Of a DNA stretch of 32,921 nucleotides, positions 17,401 through 25,857 are shown piece by piece; position 1 is the first letter of the stretch, and the number at the start of each line of letters is the position of its first letter. The translations under genes and the position numbers were made by a program. Below the pieces are notes generated by a model. It had not been told where the DNA came from, searched no databases, and worked only from the letters and a program-made list of their open reading frames with translations. Location of the stretch: positions 1 through 32,921 of the forward strand of contig CAISVF010000500.1 of assembly GCA_903888765.1 (NCBI GenBank), in the 5' to 3' direction. Source of the DNA: an uncultured Verrucomicrobia subdivision 3 bacterium. Its GTDB lineage: Bacteria; Verrucomicrobiota; Verrucomicrobiia; Limisphaerales; UBA11358.

Positions 17401-17441
17401 CCTATGAAATTTATATTTTTCATCAAATAACGGGCAATCAT
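14433..17441 (-). CDS. Secreted DUF2341/LamG/SGNH acetylesterase (sialate O-acetylesterase-like)
   Basis: The 1002-residue protein has a signal peptide (core about 10-24), a DUF2341-like segment (about 60-140), a LamG/concanavalin-like domain (about 150-345, ending RGEIDEVRISKVVRSPDWIKLQYEN), Ig-like linkers (about 360-640) and a C-terminal SGNH esterase of the sialate O-acetylesterase type (about 643-885). The esterase has all expected blocks: LIDGQSNAEA with nucleophile S655, NGAVGGT (729-735), WHQGENDQG (775-783) and the catalytic His in SCHYPP (H867). It should remove O-acetyl groups from a polysaccharide, with LamG binding the substrate. The tail (to 1002) is another beta domain. ATG at 17423 is an alternative start. 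It is 2 bp after the sulfatase stop. Confidence 0.82.
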   Translation of the reverse strand: MIARYLMKNINFIGLLIFCRLLFPNLVEAEITSSNYVAWRHSGVFYIITTPDGANLRSSAVVNHFPLLFRLSSDFFEFSQAKLHGEDIRFTTGASASLAYQIEEWDVAHGTASIWLRVPVITGNERQQLKMFWGKSDANSESSGTNVFNESNGYLSIWHMNEPVQDDAGTVAVTRNDGTMPSSGVIGQARHFAGEQGISAGENITNYPSGTGPMTTEAWFRAEKPNVNIVAWGREQRPGKVMMKVLSPPTIGIHCYFADVNGKSPIGMNQWYQVVHTYQNQDSRVYVNGQLDGVSTPVLDIPKTSGLWMGGWHDDYNFRGEIDEVRISKVVRSPDWIKLQYENQKPRQTVVGPLVQPGNSFSVSPETVTVMEGKSVTLSAKAGGAQKIYWILKRDNQEAVVAVDRFHYIFNAGRIAGDQTCVLQLKAIYANEVKTRDVAITIMEDIRDPVLTLKAPVTWNGRETIEVVAQIANLDEMQAKGAGALNYAWSANDIAVAREITPGKLILKRALKSGPMTVSLTVDNGGSLITNSITIQVNEPKNELWVKRTPAADEKPEDNQFYARDDHNEGTLYYHGVLPSAADSVYLKVYAGDAIYQTKTSQLSADKSYAFSVKLKSGLVKYSVEFGTKIGNHETVVQTATNLVCGDAYLIDGQSNAEAVEFGDKNYPFTSDWIRSFGYTDGNPEFARLKIWGNAVARSKHGKLQIGYWGLELGRHLVEDQKMPVCIINGAVGGTRIDKHQRNPFEPEDVDSIYGRLLWRVEQARLTDGIRSVLWHQGENDQGADGPTGDFGWKTYRQYFFDMSASWKQDYPNIQHYYLFQIWPKSCAMGIDGSDNRLREVQRLLPKAFSNLGIMSTLGVTPPGSCHYPPAGYAEIARLICPLVKRDNYHVVFANPITPPDLVRVYYPTEKKDEIVMEFDQPVKWGDNLVNEFYLDGESGLVVSGSRSGNSILLKLAAASSAKSITYLDSKDWSQERLLRGENGIAALTFCEVPILSLKPAK

Positions 17442-17443
17442 TT

Positions 17444-19066
17444 CTAGTTTTTTTGATGGCTACTGCCCGGCGACGCTTTTGGATGCACCGGTGTGACTGG
17501 TTGCGCGGTGGAAAATGGACCTCTCCCCCAGGCACACGCAAGGTGCATCAGCAGCTCAGTTTTCAATTGTTCGCGCACGGCGCCATATTTATTGTCGTTG
17601 TATAGGTTATTCCATTCATGTGGGTCGTCGGTCAAATGATAAAGTTCTCCCTTAACCGGCATGGTCAAACAGGCGTCGTTGGTCAATTGCCCCGGCAGAA
17701 ATTGAATTAGTTTCCAATCGGCTTTGCGCCACATGTACGCCGGCGCCAGCCGATAGGGGTCAGATACCCCGCCGTGAAACTCGCTGAAAGAGCCGGTGCG
17801 CTGTTGCTCGCTTAAAAGATCCAGCCCCGGCAGCATGGGGTTGGCTCCATCACCAAGGACATGCATAATTGTTGGCACCAAATCAATGTGCTCTGCCGGA
17901 CGGTCATCAATCATGCCCCGCTTTGCCTCAGGAATCAGCGAACCGGAGAGGATCAAGGGAACCCGAACACTGCTGTCAAAGAGGCAGTATTTGCTGAAGC
18001 GAAAATTGCGTTCCCCCATCATCTCCCCGTGATCCGCAGTGAAGATAATCAGCGTATTGTCAAGCCGACCCAATTTTTTCAATTTTTCCAAGACCTGGCC
18101 AAAGTAGGTATCCAGCCAGGAACAATTGGCATAATATCGCAAGGTGGTTTGCCGCCGTTCCAGCGGCGTCATCTTTTCCCACGCAGTGCGCCACTCCTGA
18201 TAGCGGGTGCCGGCCTGCGGATCGGCATCATAGGCAGCGAGGTGCGTGGCTGGTTCCTCGCTCCACGGCGGTTGAGGAACGTCGGGAATTGTGTTGAGGT
18301 CATAAAGTTTCTCGAATTCCTGAGGCACGTTCATACCCGCGTGAGGCTTAAGAAATGAAAGGTAAAGGAACAGCGGCCGGTTGGGGTCCACGCCGTGATC
18401 CAGAAATTTAAGGCACTGCTCGGCAACCCACCCGTCACGATGGTCCCGCAAAGGAATCTTCGTCATAGAACCAATATAGCCATCGACGCCTTCTTCGCCT
18501 GGACCAAATTTGGCCACTTCGGCAAAGTAGCGCTGGAGTCCCGGAAGATTGTCGTCGTCTATCATCAAAGCTCCCGCCTCGTAAGCAACCGATTTGCGCG
18601 GCTCGCCAATCGCACGCACCTCGAAACCGCGCGTGGATGGAATCGCTTCCCGCCAATGCGTTTTGCCGAATCCGGCAGTCTGATAGCCAGCGTCCCGGAG
18701 GATTTGCGGCAGCGGACGCGAGGGAAGAGCGCTGTCCGGCAAACTGTCGCTGTTCGCATACACGCCCAGCTGCGACGGGTAGAGACCGAACATCATCGCA
18801 TAGCGGCTGGGAACACACATCGGTGCCTGACACACCGCCTGGCGGAAAAGAATTCCCTGCTTCGCGAGGCGATCAAGGTTGGGAGTTCGGATGTGCGGAT
18901 TGACCACACCGAGGCAATCCCAGCGCTGCTGGTCAGTCATCAGGAAAATAATATTCGGAAGATGAGCTGAGCCAATCGGGAGCACACCACCCCCGGACAG
19001 CCCGACACCAAACAGCAGCCCAAGGAGGATCGAAAGCAGATAATTCCATAATTTATATCGTTTCAT
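17444..19066 (-). CDS. Secreted type I sulfatase
   Basis: The 540-residue product has a signal peptide (about 8-28), then the sulfatase fold: PNIIFLMTDQQRWDCLG (37-53) with the first metal Asp, and the formylglycine signature CVPSRYAMMFG with C84 in the CxPSR motif, so activation by an anaerobic or aerobic formylglycine-generating enzyme encoded elsewhere is needed. GFGKTHWRE, FLKPH and TADHGEMMGE complete the active site. The C-terminal subdomain ends in ELYHLTDDPHEWNNLYND. The S1 subfamily and sulfate position cannot be told by eye. It lies between the rhamnosidase (6 bp upstream) and the acetylesterase (2 bp downstream), which points to a sulfated polysaccharide as the operon's target. Confidence 0.88.
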   Translation of the reverse strand: MKRYKLWNYLLSILLGLLFGVGLSGGGVLPIGSAHLPNIIFLMTDQQRWDCLGVVNPHIRTPNLDRLAKQGILFRQAVCQAPMCVPSRYAMMFGLYPSQLGVYANSDSLPDSALPSRPLPQILRDAGYQTAGFGKTHWREAIPSTRGFEVRAIGEPRKSVAYEAGALMIDDDNLPGLQRYFAEVAKFGPGEEGVDGYIGSMTKIPLRDHRDGWVAEQCLKFLDHGVDPNRPLFLYLSFLKPHAGMNVPQEFEKLYDLNTIPDVPQPPWSEEPATHLAAYDADPQAGTRYQEWRTAWEKMTPLERRQTTLRYYANCSWLDTYFGQVLEKLKKLGRLDNTLIIFTADHGEMMGERNFRFSKYCLFDSSVRVPLILSGSLIPEAKRGMIDDRPAEHIDLVPTIMHVLGDGANPMLPGLDLLSEQQRTGSFSEFHGGVSDPYRLAPAYMWRKADWKLIQFLPGQLTNDACLTMPVKGELYHLTDDPHEWNNLYNDNKYGAVREQLKTELLMHLACAWGRGPFSTAQPVTPVHPKASPGSSHQKN

Positions 19067-19072
19067 GATGTA

Positions 19073-21592
19073 TTATGGTTTGCGTATGCCCACTTTCGAA
19101 TCAAAGAAGATTCCGCTCAACGTCACCCTGGCACCACGAACTTTATTGAACCTGAACTTGGCGGATTTATTATATGAATAAACGAAATATTTGCCACCCG
19201 CAAAATCATTCACGAGTTTCACTGGAGCGACCAATGCCAGTGTTTTGGCGTCGAACATCTCAATAGCCTGACGCATGCCTTGATGGTTCCAATCAACAAA
19301 ATAAAACGCGACCTGATAATCTCTGGGGATGCCAAGGCGAATGGTGGCCGTCATCGTCTGATCGCTATTCGAAATGCAAGCGGCTTTACGGGGCAATCGG
19401 TTTTGGGAATCCGCGGCCAGTGCGCGGCAATCGGTGGTTTCATTGGTCCACATCGTGTTATCAGGCCTACCGGCATCAGGAAATGCCCGAAAAAACTCAA
19501 CCGAGTCCACATACGGCGGCAGGGATGTCAAGTCGCCGCCATTTCCGCTGTAATCGCACAAGACATAGCCATCTTTTCCGTAAACGCCCCCCCAGTTTCC
19601 TCTGGTGATGGCATCCTGCCCGATGAACTTGGCGGCATAAATTTCCGGTGTTTCCTGGTATCGGGGCGTTTTACCGCGATATTTTACGGAGACTGAATAT
19701 TCGCCGGGTTGCACGGAAGTTAAATAAACAAATTCAGAATCCTGCAGGGCACCGCCAATGCCAGGCACTGGATGAAACATGCCATCCCAAATAATTTTGC
19801 CATTCACAAAAATTCGGGTGACCGTTTTTTCCACCTTGGGAAGGCCAATCCGGCCAATTGATCCTGGAGGGGTGAAAAATGCAGCTTCGCCTGAACTGAC
19901 GTTAATACTCGCACGGATCTCGCCAAGTGGCGTTGGGGTGGTTCCCGTAACGCGCGTGACGGTCCGTCCTAAATGAGGCAAGATGTCATAGGTATTGAAA
20001 CCCGGCGTCGTAGGAACGATGCCAAGAACTATTTCATTCAGCCATTTAACCGGGCCGGCGCCCCACGGGTGACAAAGACTGACAATACCGCATTGTGAGT
20101 TGGGTACGGCATCATTCGGGCCAATAACCGCATTCCAGGATGGCCGATAAACCTCAAATGTCGTGGTGCCACCGTACTTAATCATGCCGCCCCATAAATC
20201 CTTGAGCGAACTCAAGGCAGCATCATATTGCCCCATTCGTGCCATCGCCTGAATAACAAAATATTGATTAAAGGGAGAAAAAGAAAGCCGGCTTACCCGG
20301 TTGTTGAATTCCTTTTGCCACAGCATGGCTTGTTCAGTGCCGCTTAAAAGTCCGGTTGTCGTGGCGTCCGCCGCCGCATGTAGCCCGAAATCTGAAAACC
20401 AATGCGGGTTTGACCGGAGTTCAGCCATCTTCTCATTGGCATACCGGTCATATTTTTCTTGCAAGTCTTTCCGCCCCAAATTAGCCATGGCTATCGCAAA
20501 TTCTCGCCAGGCACGAATGGAAAGCATTTCATAAGCGGACTGCGCTTCCGCACAAGAGCGAAACCAGATTTCAAATCCCGCACAAAGCCGTTCGTCCCAG
20601 CCATAAAATTTCAGTTTGGGAGCTTTCCCGAAGTGATTATACGCAGAATTGAGCTTCTCACAGGAGTTGGCAATATACTTTTCCAATGTAGCCGCATCGC
20701 CCGTGTAATGATAATAATCGAGCAAGCTCAAGATCCAATAAAGTGAATAGCTCTTGATACCATCACTTTGCCGGGAGGTGTTGTCGAGGTTTTGCCTGAT
20801 AAAATCGTAATTACCAAACGCCACGAGTGCGGCTGCTTGCGCGGGATGAGCATCACCTGTCCATGAGATTCTGTCTCCGCGATCCATGAGGATTGAACCA
20901 AAATAATTTTGGCACATGGCAACTTTTACGGTGTAAGCCGAGGCATACCAGATGCGATTAATCAATGGATCGTTACAGGAAAAACTGCCGCGGTAATTGG
21001 TCGGCTTCACCTGACATACCGCCCGAATCCCGGTGATGTGCCACGGTTGGCGGTTTGTCTTGACATGGATCCAGGCAAAACGCATCCCGTCGTAAAGTTC
21101 CGAATTCAATTCCAGCCGATAAGTGTGGCCGTGTTTTGCCGGTACACCAGTCTTCTCCATTCCCGGCTCGTTGTATTCACTAATACTCATTTCAACACCG
21201 CCCTGACAATCCGGGCTGTCAAATTCGAACCAGGCGGCATTTTCCCGGCCAAAATCGAGTCGGATGGAGCCTTCGCCTTTTACCGTTACGTCCGGATTGT
21301 TACCCGTCAGGGATGTCAGATTTCCAAAAGCCCCCGGCTGATCGGCCGATACAACTTTCGGCTTGAGAAAGTAAAGCTGCAAAGCATCAGTCGGCTGCGG
21401 ATTTACCCACTGATAACCAACCAGCGGATCGGGTGACTCCGGAACAGCCACGCCAGTGAAACCGCCGTTGGTAATATCCGCATAAAGCTCTGGAATCGGA
21501 GATTGACTGCCAAACGCGGAAATATCGGCTATAGCGCGGTAGATCGGCAAGGCTAAAAACACTAATCCATAAAAAATTTTCTTTCGTGACAT
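19073..21592 (-). CDS. Secreted GH78-like alpha-L-rhamnosidase
   Basis: From the ATG at 21592 the product is about 839 residues: signal peptide MSRKKIFYGLVFLALPIYRA, an N-terminal beta domain (about 30-195), and an (alpha/alpha)6 barrel with GH78 traits: SFSCNDPLINRIWYASAYTV (203-222), MDRGDRISWTGDAHPAQAAA (236-255), TTTFEVYRPSW (476-486) and SLCHPWGAGPVKWL (505-518). A beta domain and a further roughly 190-residue C-terminal module follow. The usual RDER is RGDR here, so substrate details may differ. The frame is open up to 21730, but that extension runs through a terminator hairpin, so it is not the start; ATG at 21619 is a second choice. It is the first gene of the seven-gene operon and probably the one behind the promoter in 21593-21694. 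Confidence 0.8.
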   Translation of the reverse strand: MSRKKIFYGLVFLALPIYRAIADISAFGSQSPIPELYADITNGGFTGVAVPESPDPLVGYQWVNPQPTDALQLYFLKPKVVSADQPGAFGNLTSLTGNNPDVTVKGEGSIRLDFGRENAAWFEFDSPDCQGGVEMSISEYNEPGMEKTGVPAKHGHTYRLELNSELYDGMRFAWIHVKTNRQPWHITGIRAVCQVKPTNYRGSFSCNDPLINRIWYASAYTVKVAMCQNYFGSILMDRGDRISWTGDAHPAQAAALVAFGNYDFIRQNLDNTSRQSDGIKSYSLYWILSLLDYYHYTGDAATLEKYIANSCEKLNSAYNHFGKAPKLKFYGWDERLCAGFEIWFRSCAEAQSAYEMLSIRAWREFAIAMANLGRKDLQEKYDRYANEKMAELRSNPHWFSDFGLHAAADATTTGLLSGTEQAMLWQKEFNNRVSRLSFSPFNQYFVIQAMARMGQYDAALSSLKDLWGGMIKYGGTTTFEVYRPSWNAVIGPNDAVPNSQCGIVSLCHPWGAGPVKWLNEIVLGIVPTTPGFNTYDILPHLGRTVTRVTGTTPTPLGEIRASINVSSGEAAFFTPPGSIGRIGLPKVEKTVTRIFVNGKIIWDGMFHPVPGIGGALQDSEFVYLTSVQPGEYSVSVKYRGKTPRYQETPEIYAAKFIGQDAITRGNWGGVYGKDGYVLCDYSGNGGDLTSLPPYVDSVEFFRAFPDAGRPDNTMWTNETTDCRALAADSQNRLPRKAACISNSDQTMTATIRLGIPRDYQVAFYFVDWNHQGMRQAIEMFDAKTLALVAPVKLVNDFAGGKYFVYSYNKSAKFRFNKVRGARVTLSGIFFDSKVGIRKP

Positions 21593-21694
21593 CAAATATC
21601 TAAAGCATTCCAATTCCATGTTGCTCAACTTACAACAGAATACCACAATTTGGCGAAATACATTTCCGCATTTATGGCAACGTTCAAAAATTAA

Positions 21695-21722
21695 GGCGAC
21701 CGGGAAAAGCTTCCCGGTCGCC
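21695..21722 (-). terminator. Rho-independent terminator of the LamG/Ig surface-protein gene
   Basis: GGCGACCGGGAA (21695-21706) and TTCCCGGTCGCC (21711-21722) form a perfect 12-bp stem with the 4-base loop AAGC. On the minus strand the stem is followed by TTAATTTTTG. It starts about 25 bp after the stop of the large LamG gene, so it ends that transcript and separates it from the rhamnosidase operon. Confidence 0.85.
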
Positions 21723-21747
21723 CCCGCCAAATAAATTTAAATGAATA

Positions 21748-24700
21748 TCATGGCAAGACCGCTCGATAGAACAAACCGGCGTTCGTCGGAGATGGTGTCA
21801 CTTGATAGAATGGCGCAGCTGCACCCGCCACAGGCACATAGGGACCGCTGACGTTCGTGGACGACATCAACGTGCCGGTCTGCCAGATTAATCCTAATGC
21901 ACCATTGCCCTGATCTTTTATCGTTAAAAAGAATGGACTATGCGTGTCAAAACTCTGATGGGCATTATACTCGGTATAATAGACACTTTCTGCCTGGGTT
22001 GCGGTGAGAGCACTGCTCCAAATACCGACGTCGTCAATGGCACCGTTGCCAGTATAAGCATAGCTACCGCTGGGATCCTGGCCGATGGTTATTGGATAGC
22101 CATAATAAAGTGTGTCCAAACCGGCAATCGAGTAACTGCCCACCGATTTTCCATCTACATAGACCGTAGCCTGATTCGCCGCCCGATCAATCACGCCCAC
22201 GACGTTGTGCCAATTGCCATCGCTAATAATCGGGCTGGCTGCAAAGGTATGCAAATAGGTTCCCGAGTTAGCCGTGGATGCAAGAGACAATTCGATTTGT
22301 CCACCATTCGCAGTGCCGTTCAAAGAAAATACCCAGCCCTGCTCAAATGTAGAGTTTAGGGCATTGCCGATGATGGGCAGGTCATGCAACCAATAAGTTG
22401 TCTTAATCCAGAAAGAGACCGAGAAACTCGTTGTCGGCCCGAACTGAAGGCCGGCCGCATCAGGCACCGATACGAAGTTGTAGGAACCACTGGCGTTACT
22501 GGACGAAAGAGAAACAGCCTGGCCCAGAATGCCGGAGGCGAAAGTTGGCGAGCCCCCCGGTGAAGCGTTGTTGCCGTTACCGGATGTGTCATTGTAGTTT
22601 CCATCGAACGGCAGATGCAGCATGAGGTAATTGGTCAAGTTGGCAAACTCGATCGGCGCCGCCACGGTAAGGATGGAATTGCTGCTCGCAATCGAAGGCC
22701 CGAATCCGGGGGTGACGACCACTGCATAAGTGCCGGAATTAGTGTAATAAGCGCTGGCTATTACCAAGTTGCTGCTGGTCGCCCCCGGAATCTGGCTGTT
22801 ATCGAAATACCACTGAAAGCTGTACGGCGCGGTGGATATATTCCCCAGAATTTGCACCGAGATTGTCGCCGAGTTGCCGGCAAAAACGGTTTGAGAAACC
22901 GGTTGTTGGGTAATGGTAAATGGAACCACTGTCAAGCTGGCCACCTGGCTGTTTGTGCTGCCGACGCTGTTGGCAATGCTCACATAGTAATTGCCGGCGG
23001 CTTCAAAACCAGGTGACGGAATTGTCAGGGTGCTTGCCGTAGCTCCCGGCAGGTTGGTACCAGAATGATACCATTGGTAGGTGTAAGCCGGACCGCCACC
23101 GGCAACAACACTAAATGTGGCGGGATTGCCCACCACCACGGATTTTGACTTGGGTTGAACCAAGACATACGGAAAGCCCGTTGCGGTGTTTGTGGCCACT
23201 TGGTAAAGGTCGGCGACTTCGGCGGCGGATATGCCACGATTATAGACTGCTACTTCATCAATTTGGCCAGGCCAGGCCTGGCCACCATTAACATTTTGAG
23301 CTCCGATGCACACAAGGCTCGAATCAATGGCTATGTTGCCAGTCTGATTTGCGGAAACATCGAGGGTGCCGTCCACATACAAACTAATGTTGGCACCGTC
23401 ATACACGGTGGCCACCTGATGCCAGTTGCCATCATTGATGTTGATTTGGCCATACACTCCGGCATTCACAGCTCCGGAACTACCGGTGCCGGTATCGAGA
23501 AATTCTAGATGCTCTCCCGGAAAAATCGGGTCGCCACCGTCAGACAGGTGGAGTCGCCAGGTATTGTTACCTCCTGACATGATGGCGGCGTTGTAATATG
23601 CCGATAAGGACAGGCTGTTCTGATTAACCAGAACCCAAGCCACAATCGAGAAAGCGCCGGGATTGAGGTTAAACCCAGGCAGTCCCACACAAGATTTGTT
23701 GGTGGTAGCATTGCCATTTCCTATTCCGTCAAAGACATACGCCAAGTTGGAATTTTCAAAGTTCGGAAAACTTACCGGCAAACTGCCGGTGTTGGGGCCG
23801 TTAGTTCCATAGTAGATATTAATATTGGTGCCATTGTAGCCGCCGGCATAATCATAAGCCGTATTGCCATTGGTTTCATTGAACCGCCAATAGGCCACGG
23901 GACCACCCGCAACTTGCTCAGCGGCGTAGTTCGTGGCCCCAATTACTGTTAGGAGAACTGGCGTGCTCGTGACACTACCGAGAATGTTGGTTATCGTAAC
24001 ACTATAATAGCCTACATTTGCCGCAGATATGCTGGCTATATTGAAGGACGCGTTAGTAGCCGAAGAAATCGGGGTGTTCGTATTGAAATACCACTGATAC
24101 GACAAGGGATAGCCAGCGGCGGTGACAGAAAAAATTGCCGGATAACCCGTATAACGCGTCACTGGTTGCGGCAGCCCGGTAATGTTGGGTGCTATGATGT
24201 AAGAAGTCGGACCATTCGTCACAATGAGCTGCAAACTACTTCCATTTACAACCAGGTAACCACTATAATTCGTGATGGCACTCGTTGCATAAGGACTGTA
24301 GGGCATGGCTCCCAGCGTAAATAATGGGCTCGGACTGATACTACCCCAGGTGATCAAGGTATTGGTGACAGGATAACTAGTGTATAGCGGAAGCGAGAGA
24401 ATTTTAATGGAATCAGTGGTACCAGACTCAGTTAAGGAATTCACAAAGACATTCGTGTTTCCGTTCGATATCGCCAAGCCAAGAGTTGAATTGCTGAGGG
24501 TCAACGAGTCAAGAGGAACCGCCGCCGAACCGATATTTCCCCCCACCATGTTGATGATTCCCGCCAGATTATTGATTACCCCAGAAGAAGCAGATGACGA
24601 TTTGGTTATGCTGTTACTGCAAATCAATTTGCCGCTGACGATGCTGACCACGCCGGTGGCGAAACTCGCCACGCCATTATTAAAGGTTAAAGCCAGACCA

Positions 24701-25857
24701 CCAGAACCCGCAATCAGCGTTCCATTCGCCCCTATGTTAATTAAGCCAGTCGCCGCCCCTTCGTTGGCCGATCCCGCAAGATTAATGATTCCAGTTCCAC
24801 CGGCCGATCCCGCCACGTTGATCGTCGTCGCATCAATCGTGCCGGTATCAAAACTCACAACTCCGTATCCGTTGGCATTGGTAGATCCCGCACTATTGTC
24901 ATTCTTTTCAACGAACAAGGTACCGATCTTTATATCCAGCGGATGGCCGTTAAAAAAATTGGTTCCGGCGGTGAAAAAGGTACTGCCGCAATTATTTTGA
25001 TTGTTTACAATGTAGGTGGATACACGAGACCCCTCCGTACCGGCGACACCGCGCATGCGCAAGCCTCCACTCGGCCCGCTAAATTGAAGCGTACTGGTGT
25101 CTCGGCCGCCCGAGTTGGTAACGATATCAACATTAAAAATATTGGTGCCCAAGCCCAAATTTACCACACCGACAAGTGCGGATTGCGTGTTGGGCCCCGA
25201 GTTTAGAGACATGGAGGCTACCGTGACATTATTACTTGCCCCTGCAAAATTCATGTTTTCCGCGCAGCGTTGATTGCCGCCCAGCATAAAAATGCCACTG
25301 GTGGCGTTAACCACAAAGTTACTTAAATGAGAAAGATCCAGCCATTGCCCGCTGATGGCTTTCGTGCTCCCATTGTCGCCGGCCTGAACATTGCCATTAA
25401 CCGCCAAAGTGCCTGCCCCCATAATTGCAACCGAAGTCATATTGGTATCGAGGACCCTAATGGGATGGCCTACCATCATATTGTTGGCTGTGAGTGTGAC
25501 CCCGGCAGGAATCAGCGTCACATTCCAATTGGTTATTTTGACTGGATTTGCACCCGCCACGTAGGAGTTGGTGTACAACAAATTGGCTACCGCGGTCGAA
25601 CTGGTAACCACGTTATTGACAATATTGGAAGCTCCGGTTATGGCTGGCACCGAGTTGGTGATGGTAAAAAATGCCGTGTCGAGGGAGCCTGGGGTTCCTG
25701 AATTTGGCAACCAGTTGGCGCTGCTGCTCCAGTTTGTATTGGCACTGATGCCATTAGTGGCATTCCAGTAAAAGGTGGTTTGCGCAAAAGCCATTTGGCT
25801 GACGAAAAGAAGTGCCAGCATGGCCAAGGTTGAGCTGATAGTGGATTTCATTTTCAT
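21748..25857 (-). CDS. Very large LamG/Ig-like surface protein
   Basis: The 1369-residue product has a signal peptide (1-25, ending AFAQ), a long Asn/Ser/Thr/Gly-rich N-terminal region (about 27-550) with repeated short hydrophobic strands typical of a right-handed beta-helix, an Ig-like domain (about 560-640, YQWYFN), a LamG domain (about 650-885, AYWRFN to GQIDEVAVYNRG), two more Ig-like domains (about 900-978, YQWYHS; 980-1066, FQWYFD), a second LamG (about 1085-1300, HLPFDGNYNDTSGNGNNA to GAIDDVGIWSSALT), and a C-terminal tail GTLMSSTNVSGPYVPV ending LFYRAVLP. That tail type ends many exported Verrucomicrobiota proteins. It has no catalytic motif I can see; adhesion or polysaccharide binding at the cell surface is likely. 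It forms its own transcript, with an operator at 25970-26000 and a terminator after the stop. Confidence 0.8.
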   Translation of the reverse strand: MKMKSTISSTLAMLALLFVSQMAFAQTTFYWNATNGISANTNWSSSANWLPNSGTPGSLDTAFFTITNSVPAITGASNIVNNVVTSSTAVANLLYTNSYVAGANPVKITNWNVTLIPAGVTLTANNMMVGHPIRVLDTNMTSVAIMGAGTLAVNGNVQAGDNGSTKAISGQWLDLSHLSNFVVNATSGIFMLGGNQRCAENMNFAGASNNVTVASMSLNSGPNTQSALVGVVNLGLGTNIFNVDIVTNSGGRDTSTLQFSGPSGGLRMRGVAGTEGSRVSTYIVNNQNNCGSTFFTAGTNFFNGHPLDIKIGTLFVEKNDNSAGSTNANGYGVVSFDTGTIDATTINVAGSAGGTGIINLAGSANEGAATGLINIGANGTLIAGSGGLALTFNNGVASFATGVVSIVSGKLICSNSITKSSSASSGVINNLAGIINMVGGNIGSAAVPLDSLTLSNSTLGLAISNGNTNVFVNSLTESGTTDSIKILSLPLYTSYPVTNTLITWGSISPSPLFTLGAMPYSPYATSAITNYSGYLVVNGSSLQLIVTNGPTSYIIAPNITGLPQPVTRYTGYPAIFSVTAAGYPLSYQWYFNTNTPISSATNASFNIASISAANVGYYSVTITNILGSVTSTPVLLTVIGATNYAAEQVAGGPVAYWRFNETNGNTAYDYAGGYNGTNINIYYGTNGPNTGSLPVSFPNFENSNLAYVFDGIGNGNATTNKSCVGLPGFNLNPGAFSIVAWVLVNQNSLSLSAYYNAAIMSGGNNTWRLHLSDGGDPIFPGEHLEFLDTGTGSSGAVNAGVYGQININDGNWHQVATVYDGANISLYVDGTLDVSANQTGNIAIDSSLVCIGAQNVNGGQAWPGQIDEVAVYNRGISAAEVADLYQVATNTATGFPYVLVQPKSKSVVVGNPATFSVVAGGGPAYTYQWYHSGTNLPGATASTLTIPSPGFEAAGNYYVSIANSVGSTNSQVASLTVVPFTITQQPVSQTVFAGNSATISVQILGNISTAPYSFQWYFDNSQIPGATSSNLVIASAYYTNSGTYAVVVTPGFGPSIASSNSILTVAAPIEFANLTNYLMLHLPFDGNYNDTSGNGNNASPGGSPTFASGILGQAVSLSSSNASGSYNFVSVPDAAGLQFGPTTSFSVSFWIKTTYWLHDLPIIGNALNSTFEQGWVFSLNGTANGGQIELSLASTANSGTYLHTFAASPIISDGNWHNVVGVIDRAANQATVYVDGKSVGSYSIAGLDTLYYGYPITIGQDPSGSYAYTGNGAIDDVGIWSSALTATQAESVYYTEYNAHQSFDTHSPFFLTIKDQGNGALGLIWQTGTLMSSTNVSGPYVPVAGAAAPFYQVTPSPTNAGLFYRAVLP

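Noticed and set aside
21647-21677. Degenerate repeat pair upstream of the rhamnosidase operon (AATTTGGCG and CATTTATGG, 22 bp apart)
   Set aside because: Five mismatches in 18 bases and no AT-rich box at the expected offset; too weak to claim, though the position is suggestive.
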